NCBI RefSeq assembly: GCF_000732325.1
Contig: NZ_BBIW01000003.1
Span: 124,001 to 188,000 of the forward strand
Length of the DNA stretch: 64,000 nt
Source of the DNA: Paenibacillus sp. TCA20
GTDB taxonomy: Bacteria; Bacillota; Bacilli; Paenibacillales; Paenibacillaceae
Direction: 5' to 3'
In this document: positions 1 through 8,938 of the stretch, in pieces
How the letters are laid out: every line of letters begins with the position of its first letter
How positions within the stretch are numbered: position 1 is the stretch's first letter
The notes under the pieces: model-generated
Databases searched by the model: none
Told to the model about the DNA's origin: nothing
The model's input: the letters and a program-made list of their open reading frames with translations, nothing else
Position numbers and translations under genes: made by a program

Positions 1-207
1 TAATGACACCCTGCTGTCTTCAATTTGCTGTTGCTGCACTTCTATGCGCTCAATTTCGTGATCAATTTCGACGATAGACAGGCTGTTCTGCAGAACATCT
101 CTCGTAGTCTCGTCCATAGCAGGTTCAGCATGAATAGGGGAGATATGGAGCAAGATCAGTAGAATAGAGCAGCAGACGATCACATAATATGTAGAACGAT
201 TTCTCAT
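1..207 (-). CDS. N-terminal part of an exported hypothetical protein (runs off the window)
   Basis: The minus strand is open from an ATG at 207 to the window edge, giving 69 codons without a stop. A GGAGG at 219-223 (read on the minus strand) lies 11 nt before this ATG; an ATG five bases further upstream opens a two-codon frame and is not usable. The product begins MRNR, then has a hydrophobic core (residues 6-22) ending near HAEPA, which looks like a Sec signal peptide. The rest is acidic and Gln-rich (IERIEVQQQQIEDS) and may start a coiled coil. I do not recognise the family. Confidence 0.55.
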   Translation of the reverse strand, partial: MRNRSTYYVIVCCSILLILLHISPIHAEPAMDETTRDVLQNSLSIVEIDHEIERIEVQQQQIEDSRVSL

Positions 208-310
208 CTCATATATTTCCTCCCTATAGCTTGTACTAGTAAATTGGAACTGAATAACGACAAACTTCCTATATCATATACTTAAAACATACATATGAAA
301 AAGAAAACAA

Positions 311-351
311 ATAAAGAACGGACCAGCTAACATCGCTGATCCGTTCTTTAT
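311..351 (-). terminator. Rho-independent terminator of the DUF2626 gene
   Basis: A 17-bp stem (311-327 with 335-351, one G-U type mismatch) has a 7-nt loop. On the minus strand it is followed by a T-rich run (TTTGTTTTCTTTTT), which fits termination of the gene ending at 367. Confidence 0.8.
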
Positions 352-366
352 TTGCTATAAGATGCG

Positions 367-603
367 TTATAGAGGTTTGCCCATTTCGAATACAGTCCAG
401 TAGCTGAAGCCTGAAAAGGTGATAATCATGTAAGCCCAGAACAATAAAATATAGGTTCTCTCCGTGAATTTCAAATAACCGAGAATGACGAAAAAAGCGG
501 TTTGAAGGAAAAATAACAAAGCCATCTCCAACATATCACCTGCAAAGGCCATAAGACCAATCGTTAGAGTGAAAAATCCCAGTACACGAAACATGCGCGC
601 CAC
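367..603 (-). CDS. DUF2626 family small membrane protein (YqgY-like)
   Basis: This 78-residue protein is almost entirely hydrophobic and has three likely membrane segments (about 7-23, 26-44 and 49-70). The pattern MFRVLGFF, then GDMLEMALLFFLQTAFFVIL and GYLKFTERTYI, matches my knowledge of the DUF2626/YqgY family of Bacillales; no function is established for it. The start is taken as GTG at 603 because an AGGGGG (613-618) lies 9 nt upstream; an ATG three codons in (594) is the alternative. It is a single-gene unit with its own terminator, divergent from rsfA. Confidence 0.75.
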   Translation of the reverse strand: MARMFRVLGFFTLTIGLMAFAGDMLEMALLFFLQTAFFVILGYLKFTERTYILLFWAYMIITFSGFSYWTVFEMGKPL

Positions 604-887
604 GATGACTTACCCCCTCTCTTAGGAACGCTCGTCTATTTGCTAAGTAACATTATAGCGGTTAAGGAAAATGATGTAAATAAAAATTGGATATGAAAGC
701 GAAATCTTTTAGGGTATGTCCAGGGAGCAATTTGGAAATACATTTTAGTATGAAATAGATTCTATGAACTCTATGAAGGGCATAAGAATGATTAAAGCTG
801 AATTTTTATAACCGGCTTCTCATCTCATAGCTTGTTGATGCTGAGAGGTGAGGCTGTGATTATGGATGTCGTTAGGAGGTTTATAGC

Positions 888-1532
888 ATGACTGCTGTTA
901 GACAGGATGCATGGAGCGCGGAGGATGATTTGATCCTGGCTGATGTTACGCTTCGCCATATCCGGGAAGGAAGCACTCAGCTGGCCGCTTTTGAGGAAGT
1001 AGGTGAAAAAATCGGTAGAACTTCGGCCGCGTGCGGTTTTCGCTGGAACAGTTTCGTTCGTAAAAAGTACGATGAAGCGATAGGCATTGCTAAGGCGCAG
1101 CGCCAAAAACGAAGCTATTCGAAAAGACATGCTGCAGTTCAGCCTCAAGTTGCAGCATTATCGGTAACGGAGACCGATGAGCTTATGTACAGAACAGAGG
1201 GATTCTCTGAGGAAACCTTGTCTATTGACGCTGTGATCCGCTTCTTAAGGCAGTGGAAGGGAATGGTTCAAGAGAATTCTAGACAACTGAAGCTTATCGA
1301 GAAGGAACTGCGTGAAAAAGAGGAAGAATTGAACGAGCTTCGATTCGAGAATGATCGCTTATCCAAGCAAGTGAATGAAGTACAAACCGATTATCGGGTA
1401 GTTAACGATGATTATAAAGCGCTCATTCAAATTATGGATCGTGCCAGAAGACTCGCCTTTTTATCTGAGGAAGAAGAAGAGAAAACTCGGTTCAAAATGG
1501 ATGCTAACGGCAACCTAGAGCGAATTGAATAA
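888..1532 (+). CDS. rsfA: RsfA-family transcription factor (prespore regulator, YlbO-like)
   Basis: The protein has 214 residues. The N-terminal part (about 5-60; WSAEDDLILADVTLRHIREG, then GRTSAACGFRWN) is a Myb/SANT-like DNA-binding domain as in RsfA/YlbO. Residues about 118-180 are a heptad-rich, strongly charged coiled coil. RsfA in B. subtilis is made under sigma-F and tunes forespore genes; carrying that role here is inference from family and from synteny, since ylbO also lies just before panE, bshC and the dcw cluster in B. subtilis. AGGAGG lies about 8 nt before the ATG. A terminator follows at 1581, so it is probably monocistronic. Confidence 0.85.
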   Translation: MTAVRQDAWSAEDDLILADVTLRHIREGSTQLAAFEEVGEKIGRTSAACGFRWNSFVRKKYDEAIGIAKAQRQKRSYSKRHAAVQPQVAALSVTETDELMYRTEGFSEETLSIDAVIRFLRQWKGMVQENSRQLKLIEKELREKEEELNELRFENDRLSKQVNEVQTDYRVVNDDYKALIQIMDRARRLAFLSEEEEEKTRFKMDANGNLERIE

Positions 1533-1580
1533 ACTTGGATTTGCTGTAGCAATTCTAGAAATGAGATTGTGGAACTCGGA

Positions 1581-1620
1581 GCCTGTTTGACTGCGTAATG
1601 CGTGGTCAAACAGGCTTTTG
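1581..1620 (+). terminator. Rho-independent terminator after rsfA
   Basis: A perfect 11-bp stem (1581-1591 with 1605-1615) is followed by TTTT. Confidence 0.8.
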
Positions 1621-1679
1621 TCATATGCTCCTAACTAATATATAGTAAGAGAGAAAGGTTTATTGGAGGTGTACATAAT

Positions 1680-2630
1680 TTGATTATTGATGTCATCGGT
1701 GCGGGATCGCTTGGTCTAATGTATGGAGGGGCCCTCATATATGCTGGAGAAGAAGTAAGGTTTTGGACTAGAACAAGTGCACAGGCTGTACAATTACTTG
1801 AAACGGGGATGAAGATAAATCAGCCCGATGGACAAGTATGGAGGGTACAAGCGGGAAGTTTTGAAGCGAGAGAAATTGCATCCCTGCCAGAAGTATGGAA
1901 CAAGAAGCCTGGACATATGATCCTGCTTATGACTAAGCAAGGGGGCCTGCAGGAAACAATGCAGATCCTGACAAAGGTCAGCAAGCTGGATACGGCTTTA
2001 TTTTGCTTTCAGAATGGAACAGGCCATATCCCTCTCATTGCCAAATCGCTCCCGTCTGCCCGGGTATATGCTGCCATTACAACAGAAGGAGCTAAACGAA
2101 CGGACAAGGCTGAAGTGACGAGGGCTGGTTACGGAGAGACGCAGATCGGCTGGTCGAATCACCCAGGAATGCCTATCGAATCAGAAGTGGACACGCTAGT
2201 CGATAAACTGATGAAAGCAGGATTTGACACACAATCGTCGAATGAAATCGATAGATTGATCTATCGGAAATTAGTCATTAATGCGGTAATTAATCCACTG
2301 ACCGCTCTTTGGAGAATACCGAATGGGGAATTACTGACAAACCAAGAGAGAAGGGAAGCAATGAAGCAGCTCTACAGTGAGGCTGTGGCTGTCTATGATG
2401 CTCATCAGATTGAATATGATACGAATCTATGGGAACAAGTTGTTGCTGTTTGTCAATCGACCTCGAGCAACTGGTCTTCCATGTGTATGGATGTTCTCCA
2501 TGGCAGGCCGACGGAGATCGCTGCTATAAATGGCAGTATTGTTGCTATGGCCAGAGAGGCGGGAATGCGTGCGGAAGTCCATCAGCTTGTATGTTCACTT
2601 ATTGAGGGGATGCCACTAGGGGAGGAGTAA
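1680..2630 (+). CDS. panE: 2-dehydropantoate 2-reductase family protein
   Basis: Ketopantoate reductases use NADPH to make pantoate for pantothenate and CoA. This 316-residue protein opens with a Rossmann motif (IGAGSLGLMYGGAL, residues 6-19), has a conserved FCFQNGTGH stretch near 110 and the family's C-terminal helical domain with KLVINAVINPLTALW (about 199-213). Length is typical. The start is TTG at 1680, supported by GGAGGT at 1665-1670, 9 nt upstream. It corresponds in position to ylbQ of B. subtilis. The next gene starts 6 bp after the stop and its ribosome site lies in this gene's end, so the two are probably co-translated. A paralogue may exist elsewhere, so the exact substrate is not proven. 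Confidence 0.85.
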   Translation: MIIDVIGAGSLGLMYGGALIYAGEEVRFWTRTSAQAVQLLETGMKINQPDGQVWRVQAGSFEAREIASLPEVWNKKPGHMILLMTKQGGLQETMQILTKVSKLDTALFCFQNGTGHIPLIAKSLPSARVYAAITTEGAKRTDKAEVTRAGYGETQIGWSNHPGMPIESEVDTLVDKLMKAGFDTQSSNEIDRLIYRKLVINAVINPLTALWRIPNGELLTNQERREAMKQLYSEAVAVYDAHQIEYDTNLWEQVVAVCQSTSSNWSSMCMDVLHGRPTEIAAINGSIVAMAREAGMRAEVHQLVCSLIEGMPLGEE

Positions 2631-2635
2631 AGGAA

Positions 2636-3022
2636 TTGAACGCTATCGGATCATTTCTTATTGTACTTAGCATGCTTCCGTTTTTTCCTTTTTTGATCGT
2701 GTACTATGGGATGGTTTATTTCAAGAAGCCGAAGAAGACGGCTCTTCATATGGCAATGGATGTGACGACCATCTTTTTGATTGCAGCAGTTGCTGCTCTT
2801 TTTAACAGCACCTTTAATTTGAATTTTGGTGTTTATCTAATCTTGCTGGTGATGCTGATCGCCTTGGGTTTAATTGGAAGTGCACAAACTCGTTTAAAAG
2901 GGAAGATTAACTACAGAAGAATGATAAGAGCCGTTTGGCGCATGGCTTTTGTCGTAATGGGATTCAGCTACATAGTACTTTTAGCCTTTGGATTATTCAG
3001 CTACATAATAGATTTCATGTAA
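2636..3022 (+). CDS. DUF3397 family membrane protein
   Basis: This 128-residue protein has four likely membrane segments (about 5-25, 37-57, 63-83 and 102-125) with short basic loops. Its size, position before the division cluster and overall pattern match DUF3397, a Bacillales family without known function. The start is TTG at 2636; GGGGAGGAG (2620-2628), lying over the end of panE, serves as the ribosome site. It is the last gene of the panE pair; no terminator is seen after it. Confidence 0.7.
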   Translation: MNAIGSFLIVLSMLPFFPFLIVYYGMVYFKKPKKTALHMAMDVTTIFLIAAVAALFNSTFNLNFGVYLILLVMLIALGLIGSAQTRLKGKINYRRMIRAVWRMAFVVMGFSYIVLLAFGLFSYIIDFM

Positions 3023-3051
3023 GAAAACATAACGTAAATTGTGTGCAAATT

Positions 3052-3069
3052 GTGTCGAATGTGTCGAAT
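3052..3069 (+). promoter_or_regulatory. Tandem Spo0A-type boxes upstream of opp
   Basis: The 9-mer GTGTCGAAT occurs twice back to back. Each copy contains the exact 7-base Spo0A box TGTCGAA (3053-3059 and 3062-3068). They lie about 45-60 bp upstream of the putative opp promoter. Spo0A control is inferred from the motif alone; the 9-bp spacing is one base shorter than the spacing usual for tandem boxes in B. subtilis. Confidence 0.5.
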
Positions 3070-3112
3070 GGTGAAAAAAAGTAGTGTTTCAGAAAAAGTT
3101 ATGTAGATTTTT

Positions 3113-3139
3113 TTGACCGCTGGTTGTATAATCTATAAA
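3113..3139 (+). promoter_or_regulatory. Putative promoter of the opp operon
   Basis: TTGACC (3113-3118) is followed by TATAAT (3127-3132) and TATAAA (3134-3139). The TTGACC-TATAAA pair has a 15-bp spacer, which is short; TATAAT has no good -35 at 17 bp, so this may be an activator-dependent promoter. Confidence 0.4.
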
Positions 3140-3177
3140 CATATATACCACATCATCTTTTTAGGGGGAAATGCTTG

Positions 3178-4842
3178 ATGAAAAGGAAGAGTTTGTTAGT
3201 CCTTTTGACGCTAGTTCTTGCATTTGGTTCCGTACTTGCAGCGTGCGGTTCTGACAATAGCAATGAAGGCAGTCAATCTGGTGAAGGTAATGCACCAGCA
3301 GAACAGGTTTTGAACATTAATTTGAGTGCTGAACCGCCGACTTTCGACCCGGCACAGGCTCAAGACAGCCAGACTAACACGGTATTGAAGCTTATGTATG
3401 AAGGCCTAGTTCGTATGGGCGAAGATGGTAACCCGGTTCCAGGTGTTGCGGAATCTTGGGAAATTTCTGAAGATGGCAAAGAATACGTCTTCACACTTCG
3501 TGAAGATGCGAAATGGAGCAATGGCGATGCAGTAACAGCAAACGATTTCGTGTTCGCTTGGAAGCGCGTCCTTGATCCAGCTTCTACACCAGCTCCACCT
3601 TATGCTTATCAGCTGTACTACATCGAGAATGCAGAACAATTCAACACTGGCGAGATCACAGATTTCTCCCAAGTCGGCGTTGAAGCAGTAGACGAGAAGA
3701 CTTTGAAAGTAAAATTGGTTAACCCAACTCCTTACTTCCTGGGTCTGACTTCCTTCTACACTTACTACCCAGTTCATTCCTCTGTTGATGGCAATGACAA
3801 ATGGGCGACGAACAAAGATTCGATGGTTGTTAACGGACCATTCACACTTACTGAATGGACTACAGGACAAAAGATCCAAGTTACGAAGAATGAACAATAC
3901 TGGGACAAAGCAAGCATTAACCTTGCTCGCGTAGATATGTCCTTGACAAACAGCGGTGCGACAGAACTTTCTTCTTATAGAAATGGTGAAATCGATTACG
4001 CTGGTGCACCTAACGGTGAGATCCCTACGGATCAAATTAAAGGTGTTCAAAGTGAACTTCCTGACGAATTTAATGTAAAAGGTATCGCTAGTACGTACTA
4101 CTATATGTTTAACGTAACAGCTGAGCCTTTCCAAAATGCTAAAATCCGTAAAGCCTTTGCAATGTCTATCAATCGTCAAGCGATCGTTGACAACGTAACT
4201 CTTGGCGGACAGCTGCCAGCATTTGGATTTGTACCTCCAGGTATCAAAGGTGCTTCTGAAGAATTCCGTACTGAAGTTGAAGATGCATACTTTGAGGAGA
4301 ATGCAGAAGAAGCAAAACGCTTGCTTGAAGAAGGTATGAAGGAAGAGGGCTACACTACACTTCCTAAAGTTACGCTGATCTACAACTCCAGTGAAGCTCA
4401 CCAAAAATTGGCTGTAGCTGTAGCGGATATGTGGAAAAATGTTCTTGGAGTAGAAGTTGCCACTCAGAACCAAGAGTGGGGTGTGTTCCTTGAAACTCGT
4501 AAGAACCTGAACTATCAAGTAGCACGTGCTGGCTGGTCTGCTGACTACAATGATCCGATGACATTCATGGATATGTGGACTACTGGCAATGGTAACAATG
4601 ATTCCGGTTATGCAAACCCTGAGTACGATGCGCTTATCAAACAAGCCGCTGTAGAGCAAGATACAGCTAAACGTAATGATCTCTTTGCTCAAGCTGAGAA
4701 AATGCTCGTTGAAGAGGACATGGTCATTGCACCGTTGTACTACTATACAAATGTTTCTTTAACTAAGCCTTACCTTAAAGGCGTTAGCCTTGATTTCAGT
4801 GGAGCCATTGACTTCACTAGAGCTTCTGTTGAGGGTAAGTAA
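3178..4842 (+). CDS. oppA: Oligopeptide ABC transporter substrate-binding lipoprotein
   Basis: This is a family-5 solute-binding protein of 554 residues that would capture peptides outside the membrane and deliver them to OppBC. The N-terminus is a lipoprotein signal (MKRKSLLVLL, lipobox LAAC, Cys23) followed by a Ser/Asn/Gly linker. Family landmarks include NLSAEPPTFDPAQAQDSQTN near 40 and YYMFNVTAEPFQNAKIRKAF near 300. The ATG at 3178 is preferred over TTG at 3175 because AGGGGG (3163-3168) is then 9 nt away. A hairpin terminator follows at 4865, so oppA is probably made in excess of the membrane components. Whether it takes signalling peptides, as B. subtilis OppA does, cannot be read from sequence. 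Confidence 0.93.
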   Translation: MKRKSLLVLLTLVLAFGSVLAACGSDNSNEGSQSGEGNAPAEQVLNINLSAEPPTFDPAQAQDSQTNTVLKLMYEGLVRMGEDGNPVPGVAESWEISEDGKEYVFTLREDAKWSNGDAVTANDFVFAWKRVLDPASTPAPPYAYQLYYIENAEQFNTGEITDFSQVGVEAVDEKTLKVKLVNPTPYFLGLTSFYTYYPVHSSVDGNDKWATNKDSMVVNGPFTLTEWTTGQKIQVTKNEQYWDKASINLARVDMSLTNSGATELSSYRNGEIDYAGAPNGEIPTDQIKGVQSELPDEFNVKGIASTYYYMFNVTAEPFQNAKIRKAFAMSINRQAIVDNVTLGGQLPAFGFVPPGIKGASEEFRTEVEDAYFEENAEEAKRLLEEGMKEEGYTTLPKVTLIYNSSEAHQKLAVAVADMWKNVLGVEVATQNQEWGVFLETRKNLNYQVARAGWSADYNDPMTFMDMWTTGNGNNDSGYANPEYDALIKQAAVEQDTAKRNDLFAQAEKMLVEEDMVIAPLYYYTNVSLTKPYLKGVSLDFSGAIDFTRASVEGK

Positions 4843-4864
4843 GGATATAACTGTATAGAAGCTT

Positions 4865-4909
4865 CGGGATATATATGCGGGCTAACCCTTATATATCCCG
4901 ATTTTTTTG
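4865..4909 (+). terminator. Hairpin terminator between oppA and oppB
   Basis: An 11-bp stem (4865-4875 with 4890-4900) with an inner GGG/CCC pairing is followed by seven T (4902-4908). Because oppBCDF follow in the same direction, it probably acts as a partial terminator or a 3' stabiliser of the oppA message. Confidence 0.75.
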
Positions 4910-5029
4910 TATGTCGTTCATATTTGGTAAGTAATAGTAAAATTCGCAAATAACTAGAATAGATTTAATTCTCTAGTTTCTATAAAATTGTACTAGTACG
5001 ACTGTTATTTTAATTTGCGGGGGGTGTCC

Positions 5030-5968
5030 ATGATCATGATAAGATACGTGATCAATAGGCTGATTTTCATGCTGATATCTCTATTTATTCTCATCTCCGC
5101 TACGTTCTTCCTGATGAAGGCGATTCCGGGTAACCCGTTTATGAGTGAGAAGGCGACATCACCTGAAATTCAAGCCAGACTTATGGAGCAATATGGTCTC
5201 GATAAGCCAGTGTTCGTGCAATATATTGATTATTTAGGAAATATCATTACAGGAGATTTGGGGATCTCCATGAAGCGACTAAATCAAGATGTGGCCGATA
5301 TTATTGGTCAAACCTTTGGCGTTTCACTCAAGCTTGGACTTGTTGCTATCGTTGTCGCTGTCGTTGTAGGTATTCTGCTTGGAATGGTGGCAGCAATGAA
5401 CCATCGCAAGCTGATCGACAACGTAGCTATGGTGCTTGCGGTTATTGGAATCGCGGTTCCGAGCTTCGTGCTGGCATCACTCCTGCAATTTTATCTGGCC
5501 CAAGAGCTTGGGTTGTTCAAAGTAATGGGGCTTAACGGTCCGCTCGATTATGTTCTGCCGGTTGCGGCGCTCTCAGCCCAGCCTATTGCATATATCGCGC
5601 GTTTGACACGCTCCAACATGCTTGAAGTATTGCACGCTGATTATATCAAAACGGCCAAAGCCAAAGGCTTAAACAGCTTCACCATTATGTTCAGACACAT
5701 TATTCGTAATGCGATCATGCCAGTTGTAACTTATATTGGCCCAATGACGGCTAACGTAGTTACAGGTTCTGTCGTGATCGAGCGCGTATTCGGTATCGGC
5801 GGTATCGGTAAGGTATTCGTTGAGAGTATTACGACGCGTGATTATACCATGATTATGGGGATTACCATATTCTATGGCGTTATTCTAATGCTGGCTCGTT
5901 TCCTGACGGACATTGCATATGTTCTTATCGATCCACGCATCAAACTTTCGAATGGAAAGGAGGGCTAG
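5030..5968 (+). CDS. oppB: Oligopeptide ABC transporter permease
   Basis: A 312-residue inner-membrane permease with an N-terminal membrane segment (MIRYVINRLIFMLISLFIL), a periplasmic-side loop and five further segments. The cytoplasmic EAA loop is seen at DYIKTAKAKGLNSFTI near residue 210, where the ATPases dock. The in-frame TTG at 5015 lies on the ribosome site itself (GGGGGG, 5019-5024), so ATG 5030 or 5036 is more likely. It pairs with OppC three bases downstream. A hairpin (4952-4958 with 4972-4978) and a 10-bp palindrome (4990-4999) lie just upstream and may shape the oppB leader. Confidence 0.93.
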   Translation: MIMIRYVINRLIFMLISLFILISATFFLMKAIPGNPFMSEKATSPEIQARLMEQYGLDKPVFVQYIDYLGNIITGDLGISMKRLNQDVADIIGQTFGVSLKLGLVAIVVAVVVGILLGMVAAMNHRKLIDNVAMVLAVIGIAVPSFVLASLLQFYLAQELGLFKVMGLNGPLDYVLPVAALSAQPIAYIARLTRSNMLEVLHADYIKTAKAKGLNSFTIMFRHIIRNAIMPVVTYIGPMTANVVTGSVVIERVFGIGGIGKVFVESITTRDYTMIMGITIFYGVILMLARFLTDIAYVLIDPRIKLSNGKEG

Positions 5969-5971
5969 GTA

Positions 5972-6922
5972 GTGTCTGCAAATCAATCTAGCATCGATCC
6001 AAACAACACTCAGCTTACACCTGAAGATTTTAGAAGAATCGGGACGGATGAGAAGCAAGCAGAGGTCATTCAGCGTCAAAGTGTGTCGGCTATGCGCGAT
6101 GCATGGGAGCGGCTTCTTAAAAACAAGCTCGCAATGACCAGCCTAGTCATCCTCGTTGTCATTATTATTATGTCGATTGTTGCACCATTGATGTCCAGCT
6201 ACGACTATCAAACCAATGATCTGATGAATGCCAATCAGCCTCCTTCCAAAGAGCATTGGTTCGGAACAGACGATCTTGGCCGCGATATGTGGGTACGTAC
6301 CTGGTCAGGTGCGCAGATCTCGCTCATTATCGGTTTTGCAGCTGCCTTGATTGACCTTTGTATTGGGGTTATCTACGGTGGAATCATGGGCTTCTATGGT
6401 GGACGTGTCGGAGAAATCATGAATAAATTCTCTGAAATTCTGTATGCCATTCCTTACCTGCTCGTTACTATTTTGCTGCTGGTCGTATTGGAACCAAGCG
6501 TTGCCACGATTATTATAGCCCTATGTATAACCGGCTGGATTAACATGGCCTGGATCGTACGGGGCGAAATTATGCAGCTCAAGAACAGAGAGTTCGTACT
6601 TGCTTCCAAATCCATGGGTGCAAACTCGTCTCGCCTTATCTTCAAACACCTGCTGCCCAATGCAGTAGGACCAATCATCGTAACACTGACTCTGTCTGTA
6701 CCGAGTGCGATCTTCAGTGAGGCGTTCCTCAGCTTCCTTGGTCTGGGTGTACAAGCGCCTAGAGCGTCCCTGGGTTCCATGATCGAGAACGCACTTACAG
6801 GATGGATGTATTACCCTTGGCGGATGTTGTTCCCGGCAGGTCTGATCAGCTTAATCATGTTAGCGTTCAACCTCTTCGGTGACGGACTCCGTGACGCACT
6901 TGATCCAAAACTGAAAAAATAG
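5972..6922 (+). CDS. oppC: Oligopeptide ABC transporter permease
   Basis: The second permease of the importer, 316 residues. A long cytoplasmic N-terminus (about 1-45) typical of OppC/DppC precedes the first membrane helix; the N-terminal OppC domain is followed by the transport domain with its EAA loop NREFVLASKSMGANSSRLI (about 210-228). The GTG start at 5972 is supported by AAAGGAGG (5956-5963), 8 nt upstream and inside the end of oppB, so translation is probably coupled. Confidence 0.93.
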   Translation: MSANQSSIDPNNTQLTPEDFRRIGTDEKQAEVIQRQSVSAMRDAWERLLKNKLAMTSLVILVVIIIMSIVAPLMSSYDYQTNDLMNANQPPSKEHWFGTDDLGRDMWVRTWSGAQISLIIGFAAALIDLCIGVIYGGIMGFYGGRVGEIMNKFSEILYAIPYLLVTILLLVVLEPSVATIIIALCITGWINMAWIVRGEIMQLKNREFVLASKSMGANSSRLIFKHLLPNAVGPIIVTLTLSVPSAIFSEAFLSFLGLGVQAPRASLGSMIENALTGWMYYPWRMLFPAGLISLIMLAFNLFGDGLRDALDPKLKK

Positions 6923-6934
6923 GAGGTGGACATA

Positions 6935-7930
6935 ATGGATCCGTTGTTGCAGGTTAAAGATCTTAACGTTTCATTTAAAGTAAGAGACGGCGAGGTAAAG
7001 GCCGTACGCGGCATGAATTTTGAAATCGGCAAGGGTGAGACGGTTGCGATTGTCGGTGAATCCGGTAGTGGTAAGAGTGTAACAGCCCAAACCATTATGC
7101 GTTTGATTCCTTCTCCACCGTCCATCATTAATAAAGGTGAGATTATTTTCCAAGGACAGGATTTGCTGAAGAAGACCAACAAGCAAATGGAATCCATTCG
7201 TGGTAAAGATATCGGCATGATCTTCCAAGATCCGATGACATCCCTGAACCCTACCATCAAGATCGGTAAACAGATTACTGAGGTATTGATTAAGCATCAG
7301 AACATGTCCAAAGATGCTGCGGCTAAAGAAGCGGTCAAAATGCTCAAGATGGTCGGCATCAAAAATGCGGAAGAGCGCTTTAATCAATATCCACATGAAT
7401 TCTCAGGCGGTATGCGTCAGCGTGCGATGATCGCGATTGCACTCGCTTGTAAGCCGGCCCTGCTGATTGCCGATGAGCCGACAACGGCTCTAGACGTAAC
7501 AATCCAGGCTCAAATTATGGATGTTATGAAGGATATGCAGGAGCAGCTTGGAACTTCAATTATCCTGATCACGCATGACCTTGGCGTAGTAGCCGGTATT
7601 GCAGACCGCGTTATCGTTATGTATGCTGGAGAAGTGGTAGAAACAGGTACGAAATACGAGATTTTCAAAAATCCGCAGCATCCATATACAAAAGGTTTGA
7701 TGCGTTCCATGCCTCGTCTTGATCAGAAGAAGGACGAGCCGCTCATTCCGATCGTAGGTACACCGCCGGATCTGATCAAGCCGCCGCTCGGCTGCCCGTT
7801 TGCAGCACGTTGTGATCGTGCAATGAGCATCTGCGAGCGTATTGATCCGGGTGCTACGGTATTCAGCGACACGCATATGGCGCGTTGCTGGGAGCTGCAT
7901 CCTATGGCGAAGGAGGTACATTCTTCATGA
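6935..7930 (+). CDS. oppD: Oligopeptide ABC transporter ATP-binding protein
   Basis: An ABC ATPase of 331 residues that energises peptide import with OppF. Visible motifs are Walker A GESGSGKS (near 40), Q-loop [11 protein letters not shown], signature FSGGMRQR, Walker [13 protein letters not shown] and the switch histidine in ILITHDLG. The C-terminal oligopeptide/dipeptide domain holds a Cys cluster (GCPFAARC, then ICE and ARCW) characteristic of Opp/Dpp ATPases. The in-frame GTG at 6926 overlaps the ribosome site AGGAGG (6921-6926), so ATG 6935 is chosen. Its stop overlaps the oppF start (ATGA). Confidence 0.94.
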   Translation: MDPLLQVKDLNVSFKVRDGEVKAVRGMNFEIGKGETVAIVGESGSGKSVTAQTIMRLIPSPPSIINKGEIIFQGQDLLKKTNKQMESIRGKDIGMIFQDPMTSLNPTIKIGKQITEVLIKHQNMSKDAAAKEAVKMLKMVGIKNAEERFNQYPHEFSGGMRQRAMIAIALACKPALLIADEPTTALDVTIQAQIMDVMKDMQEQLGTSIILITHDLGVVAGIADRVIVMYAGEVVETGTKYEIFKNPQHPYTKGLMRSMPRLDQKKDEPLIPIVGTPPDLIKPPLGCPFAARCDRAMSICERIDPGATVFSDTHMARCWELHPMAKEVHSS

Positions 7931-8865
7931 GCAAGAACTTGATTGAGGTTGAAGGTCTTAAGAAATACTTTAATGTAGGGAAGAATCGTACGCTCAAAGC
8001 CGTAGATAATCTTAACTTTTATATTCGTGAAGGTGAGACACTCGGAATGGTAGGAGAATCCGGCTGTGGTAAATCTACGGCTGGACGTACAATCCTTCGC
8101 TTGTATGAGCCTACAGCAGGCAGTGTGCGCTTTAACGGCACAGATATCTACAAGCTCTCACCAAATAAGATGAAGGCGATGCGCCGGGACATGCAGATGA
8201 TCTTCCAAGATCCTTATGCATCACTCAATCCGCGCTTCACTGTATCTGATATTATTGGTGAGGCTCTGGATATTCACAAGATGGCTGGAAGCAGCTTGGA
8301 GCGCAAGAAACGGATCGAGGAGCTGCTTGATCTCGTTGGTCTGAACGCAGACCATGCGAACCGTTATCCGCATGAATTCTCCGGCGGACAGCGTCAGCGG
8401 ATCGGGATTGCCCGCGCACTTGCGGTAAATCCTAAATTCATCATTTGTGATGAGCCGATTTCAGCACTTGACGTATCTATTCAAGCGCAGGTAGTTAACC
8501 TTCTGAAGGATCTTCAGAATCGTTTGGGCCTGACGTACTTGTTCATTGCCCATGACCTTTCCATGGTTAAGCACATCAGTGACCGGGTTGCTGTTATGTA
8601 CATGGGTAAAATGGTAGAGCTTGCGGACAGCGAAGAGCTATATGCAAACCCAATCCATCCTTACACCAAAATGCTTCTATCCGCAATTCCGATTCCGGAT
8701 CCGGACATCGAAGCAAATAAAAAGCGCATTATTATGCCTGAGGACAATTCGGGTCCAATCAGTTCAGGCAATGAAGGAGAGGCAGCGAAGAGTGCCTTTA
8801 ACCTGGATAATGCGAAGCTGATCGAAGTATCCAAAGGCCATTTTGTGGCTGAGCCATACGCTTGA
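7927..8865 (+). CDS. oppF: Oligopeptide ABC transporter ATP-binding protein
   Basis: The partner ATPase, 312 residues, with Walker [11 protein letters not shown]-loop [10 protein letters not shown], signature FSGGQRQR, Walker [13 protein letters not shown] and LFIAHDLS. The start at 7927 overlaps oppD by four bases and has AGGAGG at 7911-7916; an ORF opening at 7885 lies inside oppD and is not needed. The usual C-terminal Cys cluster of OppF-type ATPases is missing: after [16 protein letters not shown] the chain becomes a polar tail with a Ser/Gly/Glu-rich stretch ([12 protein letters not shown]). It closes the operon before a strong terminator. Confidence 0.93.
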   Translation: MSKNLIEVEGLKKYFNVGKNRTLKAVDNLNFYIREGETLGMVGESGCGKSTAGRTILRLYEPTAGSVRFNGTDIYKLSPNKMKAMRRDMQMIFQDPYASLNPRFTVSDIIGEALDIHKMAGSSLERKKRIEELLDLVGLNADHANRYPHEFSGGQRQRIGIARALAVNPKFIICDEPISALDVSIQAQVVNLLKDLQNRLGLTYLFIAHDLSMVKHISDRVAVMYMGKMVELADSEELYANPIHPYTKMLLSAIPIPDPDIEANKKRIIMPEDNSGPISSGNEGEAAKSAFNLDNAKLIEVSKGHFVAEPYA

Positions 8866-8889
8866 TCTAAAAAAATATGTAGTTTAGTG

Positions 8890-8917
8890 CCGCCGATGTG
8901 ATCATCGGCGGTTTTTT
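8890..8917 (+). terminator. Rho-independent terminator of the opp operon
   Basis: A perfect 9-bp GC-rich stem (CCGCCGATG/CATCGGCGG, 8890-8898 and 8903-8911), a 4-nt loop and six T. Confidence 0.92.
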
Positions 8918-8938
8918 GATTCAGAATCAAATTCACGT

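Noticed and set aside
231..241. TTGTACTAGTA shared with 4988-4998
   Set aside because: An 11-base match in unrelated settings without flanking similarity; probably chance.
3406..4692. A 428-codon open frame antisense to oppA
   Set aside because: It lies fully within a clear family-5 binding protein gene, has no ribosome site and an odd Cys/Phe/Ile/Arg-rich product; it is a codon-usage shadow.
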